Positions 1-8,767 of a DNA stretch of 64,000 nt are shown here, piece by piece (positions within the stretch are counted from its first letter, which is position 1; each line of letters begins with the position of its first letter). The DNA is from Hydractinia symbiolongicarpus. Its lineage: Eukaryota; Cnidaria; Hydrozoa; Anthoathecata; Hydractiniidae. The DNA is taken from NCBI RefSeq assembly GCF_029227915.1, contig NC_079875.1:5394001-5458000 (forward strand), read 5' to 3'. The translations under genes were made by a program, and so were the position numbers. Under the pieces are notes generated by a model. The model was given only the letters and a program-made list of their open reading frames with translations. It had not been told where the DNA came from and made no database searches.

Positions 1-2
1 AC

Positions 3-125
3 ATTACGGGTACTACCGGTGTTAGTGATACTAGCGCTACCGGTGGTAGTACACATGAAGATGAGAAGATCGCTCTTATTTTATCTTTGACAGCAGCATT
101 TGGTATATGGTATGCTTTCCGATAG
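3..125 (+). CDS. C-terminal end of an unidentified ORF, cut by window edge
   Basis: The frame beginning at base 3 is open from the window edge to a TAG at 123-125. It encodes about 40 residues: a Gly/Thr/Ser-rich stretch, a short acidic patch (HEDEK) and a hydrophobic segment (IALILSLTAAFGIWYAF) that could be a C-terminal membrane anchor. The next in-frame ATG lies only 46 bases beyond the stop, on the same strand and with no visible splice sites. That is tighter spacing than the host genes show. I do not recognise the family. It could be the tail of a structural or membrane protein of an integrated element, but too little is visible to say. Confidence 0.35.
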   Translation: MTGTTGVSDTSATGGSTHEDEKIALILSLTAAFGIWYAFR

Positions 126-171
126 AATCTTGAAAGTGGTATAAAGAGATATAATCGTGAATATAAACACA

Positions 172-507
172 ATGGATTTTCCAACAGTTGAAGAATTTGA
201 ACAAAACATAGAACAAGTTGCTCCAATCATAAAGTGGAGGGATCTACCTGAAAACGAGATTTACCTTGTTAAATATGTGAAAGAGATGGAAATATCGGGA
301 CCTGGTGCTCTTTCTGAAAAATCTATGTATGCGGAGGTTCAAGATAGAATAGGAAATAAATATAAGACATGGTTGCCCACAAGACTTTGTGTTGAATTGA
401 AGGATTATGGTTGGAAGGGTGATGCCTTTGTCAGATCAAATGGTCTCAAACAATCTCAAAAGAATCATCAAAATCGATTCTTCAGTTATGACATTATGTG
501 GCGCTAA
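172..507 (+). CDS. Small intronless ORF, 111 codons, possible OB-fold protein
   Basis: The first true ATG is at 172; the upstream in-frame GTG at 157 is an unlikely start. The product is 111 residues, hydrophilic, with no signal peptide or membrane segment. Predicted strands alternate (EIYLVKYVKEM, SMYAEVQDR, YKTWLPTRLCVEL, FFSYDIMW). The pattern of a beta strand, an acidic turn, a 'WLPTRL' motif and a closing aromatic strand resembles small single-stranded-DNA-binding OB-fold proteins of compact DNA viruses and virus-like transposons. That likeness is inference by eye. It follows a separate ORF closely on the same strand and is followed by a G-rich tract and iteron-like tandem repeats, as if at the end of a compact element. 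No named family is recognised. Confidence 0.4.
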   Translation: MDFPTVEEFEQNIEQVAPIIKWRDLPENEIYLVKYVKEMEISGPGALSEKSMYAEVQDRIGNKYKTWLPTRLCVELKDYGWKGDAFVRSNGLKQSQKNHQNRFFSYDIMWR

Positions 508-574
508 ACCTTGCAACATTGCAATTATCTTTACTTGTTTCTGGTAAAGATAGACACATATCACTATAATTTAT

Positions 575-655
575 AGGACACAACAGGGGAGGGTGGGGAG
601 GGACCCATGGGACGGGGAGGGGGTGGGGTATGGAGGGGGTTTTGGACGGATATTA
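575..655 (+). other. G-rich tract with quadruplex potential plus short palindrome
   Basis: From about 586 to 655 the + strand carries many runs of three to six G separated by short spacers, in a window that is otherwise AT-rich. An intramolecular G-quadruplex is possible. It is followed at about 652-676 by the inverted repeat TATAGAGCATGCTCTATA. It sits between the small ORF and the 75-bp tandem repeats. Confidence 0.55.
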
Positions 656-679
656 TAGAGCATGCTCTATAATATAACG

Positions 680-902
680 TAAAGTGGTAAAGTGCTAACG
701 GATTTTATGGACTCTTCTATCGTTGATTTAACGGGTATGATCTATGATTTGACGTAAAGTGGTAAAGTGCTCATGGATTTATTGACTCCTCTATCGTTGA
801 TTTAACGGGCATGATCTATGATTTGACGTGGAGTGGTAAAGTGCTAAGGGATTTTATGGACCTTTTACGTTGATTTAACGTGGATGCCCGCTTATTTGAC
901 AT
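680..902 (+). repeat. Three tandem copies of a ~75-bp repeat
   Basis: Units start at about 680, 755 and 829. Each opens with a TAAAGTGGTAAAGTGCT-like block, followed by GGATTTTATGGAC, CGTTGATTTAACG and TGATCTATGATTTGACG. Units 1 and 2 are very similar; unit 3 diverges at its end. The unit contains internal repeats (AGTGGTAAAGTGC and TTTAACG/TTTGACG). Such arrays can be iterons or terminal repeats of a mobile or viral element, or simply a minisatellite. Confidence 0.75.
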
Positions 903-1990
903 GATTGTCCTAGGATCGGCATTTTCCTATCTCTATGCTAAAAAAAAAATTCGAAAAAAGAGTCCTAGAAAAAAGTTTAGGCTACAGTTTAAACCTTGAA
1001 TTTACTTTATTAATATCAGTTTGTATGTAAAGTTGAGATAAATTTTATAAAACCTTCTGACGAATGTTGTGACATTCGATTACTGCAACCATTTGTTTTC
1101 TTTGCTCTAGTTGCTGCCTCCCTACAAAAATGAGCTATAACTTTTTACGATAAATATGATATAAATATAAAGAATATAAATGACATAAATATAAGCAGAA
1201 GTGTTAAATTAATAAACAGAATTTTAAGCATAGCATATTTTAATGGTAATATTTTTAATAAAATTTGTGATGCATATATTAATTGTACTGTTGCTGTCAA
1301 CCAACTATATATGGTTTGCCAAACATATCCATATGGTCAGTTCCATATTTAGGATATGTCTAAAAGTGTGTTTACTCCCCTATCGACTAAGTTAAAAAAA
1401 ATATCTTGCTTGTATACGGAATGTATACTGAATTTCGAAGAAAGACAAAAAAACACACGTGCGGACCGAATTTTTGTAAAACACATCAAAGATTTTTTAA
1501 AACATTTGAATCTATGATTCGACGATGATACTTTGGAAAGATGAAAAACTCCAAATTTCTTTTTTGAAACTTTATAGTTAAACACGGTAATCTTTTCTTT
1601 TAATTGAATTCCTGTTTGTATGCTCAATATGGTTTTCAGTTCACAAGAGTGTTATAAAAACAAAAAAATAATTAAAAGATAACCAATCAAATCTGTTTTG
1701 TTTTTGAGCGGGAATCCAACTTAACAGTTTCGTGTGCCATCAACTTAACTCCTTGGTATATATCTACCCTTAAATAACTTCATTTCACTGTGATCTCATT
1801 CACAGATTCAGAAGGCGTTTGTTGACAACAATATTACTTGTTGTTATTAACCTAATCGAATAATAATAATATTGTTAGGGATTTCTTCAATTTTCGTTAC
1901 TTACTTTACATTGTTTGCTTCACTGCTGCTCCCTTGGTCGTGATATTCTAAAAAAGATTATTAAGTGAAAGATTATATACGATGCTATGC
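903..1990. other. AT-rich stretch with no supported gene
   Basis: Long A/T runs and short ATAAATAT-type repeats near 1150-1200. The only ORFs are short and unlike any family I know. No RNA gene or transposon terminus was recognised. Confidence 0.5.
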
Positions 1991-1999
1991 AGCCGTGAT

Positions 2000-4030
2000 G
2001 GTGTCAGCAGTGGGGATTACTTAACCAAACAATCTGACAGTTAAAAAATTAAAAAAGGCGACGCTTGTGCTACCGTAAAAAGGTGTCAGAAGAATGAAAC
2101 TTCTCCGAGAGGATCTAAGAAAAGAAGACTTCACTTTCAATAATCTAATAATAGGGTAACCTGACATTGAGCTATTAACCGAAGGCTATTAGGACAATTC
2201 GTACCAGACGTATTACAACAATTGATACAAAAAAATAAGTTAATGGACAAACAGATACCTGAAAGAGAATAACTTGATTGCGTTGCCATTCGATAAGGAA
2301 TTTGTATCATGAAGGTTGGAACTTACAATAACAAAATCAAGACTATTACTGATGTACCGCAATTTGAGAAGCTTGTCCGACGAAAAAAGAACACCCAATT
2401 CTCAAAGAAGAGGAAAGAATCATATTGGAGTTAAAGTCAATGTAAGATGCTAATAAAATCTCGTGGGCTTTTTATAACGAAATGAAACCAGTAGGTAGCC
2501 AACCACCACGCTTGTATGGTCTAGCAAAAGTACACAAGAAAAACACGCCCCTTTGCCCAGATCTATCCATGCCAGACTCTGTGCATTATAAAATCGGTAG
2601 GCAAGTCTCCGATTTGTTGTCAGTGGTCGAAGAATGTAATATCAATTCATCAATATCAATTCATCAAAACTTATCAGTTTTGATGTGAAATCCTTGTACA
2701 CTAACGTACCACTCAATGAAGCCATAGAAGATTGTACCGAACTGCTATACTCAGGCAAATACGAACGGCCACCCGTAGATAAAGAAACTTTTAAGTCTTG
2801 TTTCTTTATGTAGCCGCCACGTGATTATGTTGACACACGACGGTTATTACAAGCAAAGTGATGGCTTAACTATGGGAATCCCACCTGCCTCACAACTAGC
2901 AAATGGATGGCTAAGTAAGTTCAATTCTACCATAAAAGGTAATGCTGAGTTATACGCAAGGTATATGGATGATGCTTTGAGAAACATTGACCGTAATAAC
3001 AGCGATAAAAAACTCCAACAAATTAACAACCTACATCCTTCACTTGAATTTACTATAGAACGAGAAGAAGGAATGCATCCATATCTTTCCTAGATATGTT
3101 AATTTGTCGTTCGAATAACGGTTTATCGTGCAAATGGTATACAAAGCCTACGGACACTGGCCTCGCGATGAACTTTCACTCATTAGCACCAAAAAAATAT
3201 AAACGGTCAGTCGTATCCGGTTTTATTCATTAAATTCATCGAGCTTGTAGCACATGGTTGAATTTTCATCAAAGTTTGGAATATGCTAAAATAATTCTTG
3301 AGAAGAATCAATACCCAAAGTCCTTCTACAATTCAATAATTGCAAAAACGATGTCAAAAATTGTTGAATATACTAACAATATGAATGCACCAGTAGAGAC
3401 GGCTTTGAAAGAAGAACCCGAAAAGACGCTGATATGCATACAGTATCGCGGACGAGTCTGAGAGATTTTCGAACAGTCCTTGAGAGAACTAGATGTCCCG
3501 TGCAAAGTCATCTACACTTCGAGAAAGTTCAAAACGTTGAAGCCGCAAGTCGAAAAATGTTTCAAAAGTCCTGTGGTCTACAAAATACAATGTCCACGAT
3601 GTGAATCGTGCTATGTTGGACAAACAAGCCGACATTTGGCCACGCGACTAAAGGAACAAAATCGAGTTGGTCCTATGGGAAAACATTTTAAAGAATGTAA
3701 TTCTATGTTATCAATGGAAGATATGTCGATCTTATGCTCCACAACACGCTCCGTATATCATTTAATGTCTCTCGAGGCGTTAATGATCAATTATATAAAA
3801 CCTATTTTGAATACAAAAGATGAGTATAGAAGCCGAGCGTTAGTAATCAAAATTTAATTTAGCTTTCATCATAACGTTGGATGTAGTTTGATTGTTGTAT
3901 GATATATGTATATAGGAATTGGGAATATTTTATACCGTTTTTTAACCGTTTTAAATTTCTTTTAGACCTGATGATGGATAAATTTATCCGAAATATATTG
4001 TTAATAAAGAAATAATAATCATTGTTGGTT
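2000..4030 (+). mobile_element. Penelope-like retroelement, decayed copy
   Basis: The coding remnants between about 2290 and 3857 follow the Penelope-like order of reverse transcriptase then GIY-YIG endonuclease. Downstream, the sequence at about 3965-4020 ends in an AATAAAGAAATAATAAT-like tail consistent with a retroelement 3' end. The 5' boundary is not visible; 2000 is a guess based on where coding-like text begins. The element lies tail-to-tail with the minus-strand RING gene, its 3' end about 60 bp from that gene's second exon, so it may have inserted in or cut off that gene. Confidence 0.75.
2290..3857 (+). pseudogene. Penelope-like RT + GIY-YIG endonuclease, broken
   Basis: Reading across stops and frameshifts gives an N-terminal piece (about 2310-2480), then RT blocks: SQPPRLYGLAKVHK (2497-2538), motif A FDVKSLYTNVP (about 2678-2710), motif B GLTMGIPPASQLANGW (about 2860-2910) and the catalytic motif C ARYMDD (2956-2973). 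The C-terminal part (3480-3857, 125 codons, open) holds the endonuclease: VYKIQCPRC, then CYVGQTSRHLATRLKE, a conserved GKHFKEC and a final EALMINYIKP. CxxC and Cys/His spacing typical of Penelope endonucleases is kept. In-frame stops near 2812, 3093, 3232 and 3461 and at least one frameshift near 2400 mean it cannot make the full protein. The catalytic residues survive, so decay looks fairly recent. The endonuclease frame alone is intact. Confidence 0.85.
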
Positions 4031-4092
4031 TAATTGTTAAATAATAAATGTGACGCCACAATGTTCTTATCATATAAGTTAATTTAACTTAC

Positions 4093-4951
4093 TTTTTAAA
4101 AGTTGTTCCAGTTCAATTAACTCTTTTTCAAATTCTGTATAATTCTCCAATTGTATTCGATCTTGTATAAATGTTTGATTTATCAGGTTGGGGTTTGAAC
4201 ATGCATCATCGACGCAGATCTTCTTCCAAGTAAAGCTTTAGAAGTAATGCCTTCCGTCATTTCTTGTAAGCAGAAATTAAAACTCGGGACTTTTGAGAGG
4301 ACGAAATAAAGCTTTGAAATCTTTTTTCAATTCGTTTTTCTCGGCACTTTTCACTTTATTTATTTAAATTAGTCTTTTCATGAAAATTTACTATAGTGAC
4401 GTGGTCAACAGAAGAAAGGCTACTTTTACCCCCCAATATTTATCATGGACTGAACGTTTTTACGAACTAATAGGTTTACTAAGATGGAAGCACTACCCTC
4501 TGGAGATGTAACTTTTACAGCCACTTTGGATTTAAACCAGGGACTGATTGCGGAGCATAGCCCTCTACCACTAACCCGCTACTGATGTATACCTTATTGG
4601 ACTATTTACTTGAAATTTGCATGGAATTTAATTTCTTAATTTAACTAATAACTGATTACAAAGAGGATTTTACCTGTCTGTCTGTATGCTAAGAAGATCT
4701 ATAACACGTGCTAAAGAAAAATTTGTAGTCAAAACCTTCGTCGTTTTGTTACTTCCAATGAAGTTGATCTGCTCACACATTGGGCAGGTTATTGTGCCGC
4801 TACCATCATCATTGAATTTTATCAGTTGATCCAGGCATTGTTTACAAAAAGTATGCCCGCACTTGGACTGTTCAGGACAATGTAGGACATCTAAGCAAAT
4901 AATCCATTCAACTGACGTTGCAAGTTTGCTATGATCAATGGATTTCGCCAT
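4093..4951 (-). CDS. RING-finger/coiled-coil (TRIM-like) gene, two exons visible
   Basis: Exon 1 is 4951-4674, starting at a clear ATG and ending in AG|GTAAAA. Exon 2 is 4235-4093, with an AAAG acceptor and a GTAAGT donor. The phases match (2 + 1), making the junction residue Ser. Exon 1 carries a RING (about residues 18-62: ICLDVL, KCGHTFCKQC, TCPMC). Exon 2 encodes CVDDAC followed by an acidic/Leu-rich coiled coil ending in KELIELEQLLK. RING plus coiled coil suggests a TRIM-like ubiquitin ligase. The first zinc ligand is missing: the expected Cys is Trp (EWIICLD), one base from a Cys codon. No third exon was found because the Penelope-like copy follows at once. The gene may be truncated or have its next exon outside the window. 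A tRNA-like SINE sits in intron 1. Confidence 0.6.
4519..4582 (-). repeat. tRNA-derived SINE or tRNA pseudogene
   Basis: On the minus strand an A-box-like GTTAGTGGTAGAGGG (about 4575-4561) is followed after about 20 bases by a B-box-like GGTTTAAATCC (4538-4528). The promoter spacing is tRNA-like, but I cannot fold a convincing acceptor stem, so a SINE head is more likely than a working tRNA gene. It lies in the intron of the RING gene. Confidence 0.5.
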
Positions 4952-7801
4952 AACGGTGATTCTAAATTTAAATTAGTAAAATTGTAAATCAAAATTTAAA
5001 ATTTATATACAACGAAGCATTTCGTTAGTAAAACTAAAACATAGGGTACTAACAATGAAATTGTTTTGTTGTAGAAAGCTTTCAATCTGATGTACGGTAT
5101 CAAAAAAATAGAGCAAAATTGGTGTACCCCCTGCGATGTCTGATAAAGTGCATTCAGACACTAACTTAAAAAAAAAGCGTCTCGAATAAGACGTTTAATC
5201 GAGGGATGTGCTGTACTGTTACTTATTTTTGTCATATATGATTCCATTTTCGATGACATATCGTATATATAGGCACCACGAGGTTGCTTACTTGGGTGGT
5301 GCTCTGAATCAAGCGTTAACCGTATGTTATAAAACTCCATGTATACCTGGATGATTGAAATTACAAAACTGTAAAAATACATGTTTAGGTTTAATGTATA
5401 ATAAAAATGCAGACTCAAGATCTGCTAACCAGACAAAAAAAATCTGTCAAAGCTAATGTATTCTTAGAAAGCCATTCTTAAAGTGAATCGGTGCTTAAAA
5501 GCAATTAAAATATTTTTCTAATTTAGGTAATTTACCCTATTAAGTTTACGTTTCCCTATTCGCACGTTCAGCTTTTAATATTTTTATATAGACTTCCTTG
5601 AACTTTAATCTTCTTAAATTTCTTTGAATTTGTGAAAAAAAAAAAAAAAAACGCGTATGAATAAAAAATTTAGGATTTCCCTGCTCCTTCGTCCTTACTT
5701 TACATGTATGTGGGGACATATCGTTTGTAAAGAAAATTCGATCAAGGACATTAAGCGATAGGTCAGCGAAATTCGATGTGTATAGTACAAGAAATATGGT
5801 AAAAGTTAAAAAAGAAGTGGCAACAATAGAGGGGAAAGAATAATACCTAATATTAATAAATACAAACAAAGATAAAATTTTAAAGGTATTCGAGGTAAAT
5901 AATTTTCTTTCAAAGAATACCAAAATAAAACTTTCTTTATTTTTATTAAACTGTCAATTTTAAGTTTTAGCGTCTCGTTTATAGCAAACAAAATATGGAA
6001 GTTTATACTGACCGGTTTTTGTTTTTGTTGTTGTTGTAGTTGTTGTGTCTATTCCTGATCGAGGTATAAATGCATACACAGTGATTTTTGTTGCTGTAAT
6101 TATATAATACTAACTCGCAGAGGTTTGTATCTGAAACAACCAACGTAATAGGTTATAATGTAACAACATTAATAACAAAATAATTGCGGGTAAATGAAAA
6201 ATGATTTCAAATTCAAGTCACTGTAAGTAGGAGTTTATCTCCACCGTTTAGGTTCAACGTTTCTCTCCACCGTTTCTCTCCACCTCTGAAACTTTTTTTA
6301 TCGCGTTAACGTTTCACATTGCTCTGTGTCTTTGATTGGATTTTTCAACATCTGTTTAAATGCTGGAGACCATTATTCGTCTAAATCAAAAAATTCTTCC
6401 TTTAAAAATAATTCCTAATCTCATTTAGATTAACAATGGCAAAAACTTTACCCTTTTCTGTAACCTTCATCAATAGTATATTCAGTTACAAAGTCTTCAA
6501 AATGATTGAAAAATTGACTTGTCAGGAATTACAAAAAGGAAATTTTCTTTTTTATAGAATGCAGTCTAACGCTGCGCTCTGTTAACAGTAAGAGCATAAA
6601 CTTTTAACACTGCAATATGCACGTTTTAACTAGAGAACTCCTAAAAAAAGTGCTACAATTTAGCGCAAAAAAAAAATGAGAATCAACATCACCGAGTTGT
6701 TTTTTGTTCCTGAACATATAGAAAGAACAGTGTTGGTGGAGAATGTTATGTTTTGTAAAAACCAACGTTATGCGGTTAAGCTAAACTTTACAGGATTTGT
6801 AAATCTTATTTTGGAAGAAAAAGGAAAATTATGGCGTTATTGAAAATGTAATACCTCATCTAGAAAATAATCGTGGAAGAAAATTTTCGTGAGTAGCAAA
6901 TCATTCTTAACATTTAAATTCACCCCGGAAGTACGCAAGATTGCAATTTTTCCACATTATTCTCGACGTTTCCACATTTTTCTCGACGAATTATCTCCGA
7001 TAATGTCAAATAAATAGATATATATATATAATAAACAGGGTATGCAGTACAAGGAAATAGAGAATTGTAGTTTTTCTAGCAAGAACATAGCATTTGTAAA
7101 ACATGCTTTATTTAATGGCTTTTACTTCGTTTTTAAAGGTGTTATAAGTTTTGTGTACTTTTCACTTCTATAACTTAACTTATCAACCATTAGGCCGATC
7201 TGTTGAGACCTCTTGTATAAATTGACAGGATAAACTTTAAAAGATATCCGAAACCTAAAAAAAATATGAATTTGTAAACTTAGTTCTAAGTGAGCTCTAT
7301 TTGACAAAATGAAATGAAAAAAAAATCGATATATCGATAAAATTTAATGGCACAAAGAAATTATTTCTTCTATTGTATATTCAAAATGGATGCTAGTAAA
7401 GTAAACAGGTTACTCCGTTGCTAAAAATGTTATTTTTTTTGCTAAATTTTTTAAACGAACTATTTTAAAATAAAGTGTCGTTACACATTGGGTAAGCATC
7501 AGAGCGCATAATAAACTTAAAGGTTGGTATACTCTAGGCTATTGGGGCTTATTTCAAAGAGTAGTGGATGGACTTTAACCAATCTGTTTTTGTAAAAAGA
7601 GAGAAAGTTAACATTTTTTTATAGTTAAAATTGACTTTAAGTAGTACTATGTTTGATAGTCTTTTCTTTGTATTTTTAATTTTATCTGTCCGCTCAAAGC
7701 AGAACCAGATATATTTTCCCGTTGGAAAGGATTATGACTAAATGTTGGAATAAACCTCTGAAAAATGAGGCCACCGAAGCTTGGTAAATAAGTTCTAAAT
7801 A
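4952..7801. other. Intergenic AT-rich DNA, nothing recognised
   Basis: Poly-A near 5636, short TATATA runs near 7020, many stop codons in all frames. The short ORFs (for example 5161-5418 and 5546-5923, both minus) have no recognisable domain and low-complexity composition. No gene called. Confidence 0.5.
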
Positions 7802-8492
7802 CAGTTGAACTCATGTAATTCGAACTCCTATAATTCGAATAATCATAGAAATTGAACGCATTCTCCGGTCCCGTCCGAGTTTACTCTAAAATCCTTGTAA
7901 AAAAATCCTATAATTCGAAACTCATGTAATTCGATAAATCATGTAAATCGAACAGTTTTCTTGATCCCGTGAGCAAATTTGGACACGTAAAATTTGCGTC
8001 CGTTTAAAGTTCTAAAACTCAAATTTTTCAACAATCGAACGTTTTAATAAAATTCTTAACAATGAAAGGTTCCCATAAAATTCGAATTTTTCAACAATCG
8101 AACGTTTCATTGAATAGAGACTCTGAAGAAACTGACGTTGTTTGAGACCGATCCAAAGTTTGATACTCTGCTGTCGCAAATATCCGATAAGATCAACCAT
8201 AGAAGATTGATTAATAGGAGACGGAGCAAAATCATCAACTTTTATGAGAAAAATTGATAATTAAAAAATTGTAACACTTGTTTTACATGAAAATAGCAAC
8301 TTAATTCTCAAATACTACGCGTCGTTTTACTTCATAGGATGTTCAACATTGATAATTAATAGCGCCGTAAACCCGTTAACACTTCCCCACCAAATTTCGG
8401 CCGCAAAAGGTCAAACTCCAATAATTCGAAACTGATGTAATTCGAACAAATTTTGAATCCCCTTGAAGATTCGAATTACATGAGTTCAACTG
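7802..8492. mobile_element. Tigger/pogo-type MITE with TA target duplication
   Basis: The 691-bp element begins CAGTTGAACTCATGTAATTC and ends with the inverse GAATTACATGAGTTCAACTG. It is flanked on both sides by TA (7800-7801 and 8493-8494), the target duplication of Tc1/mariner/pogo elements. The inside repeats ATAATTCGAA/TGTAATTCGAA motifs near both ends and has a duplicated ATTTTTCAACAATCGAACGTTT block near 8030 and 8090. It has no transposase, so a non-autonomous element moved in trans by a Tigger-like enzyme is likely. Confidence 0.85.
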
Positions 8493-8500
8493 TAATTAAT

Positions 8501-8767
8501 TCAATAATTATCATTGGGTAAGCCCAACCTGTTCCATTGCCATATGTTTTGTATGTAAAAAAATTGTTTTTTTTGCAACAAGACCGAAGGGAAAAACAAG
8601 TGCAACATATCCTCTGCTTTATTTACGTCTATCAGTAAATTTAACAGAGTTTTATAGAACGTTTTGGCACTTACTGCAGCACTAGGATCACAACTTGATA
8701 AAGAACCTCTTTTAAACATTTCTTTCCCCTGGGGTCTAATAATTTTTTTTATTGTTTCAGGTGGAAA
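8501..8767 (-). pseudogene. Unrecognised ORF fragment of 88 codons beside the MITE
   Basis: The minus frame is open from about 8767 down to a TAA at 8501-8503. It encodes a mixed-composition peptide containing SCDPSAAVSAKTFYK and LLNLLIDVNKAEDML, which reads like a folded protein rather than low-complexity translation. It ends only 7 bp from the Tigger MITE's target site. I do not recognise the family and see no clear splice sites. It may be a remnant of a transposon protein or of a host gene, or chance. Confidence 0.25.

Noticed and set aside
580-660. CRISPR array or telomeric repeat
   Set aside because: The G-rich tract has no regular unit. The neighbouring 75-bp repeats lack spacer structure.
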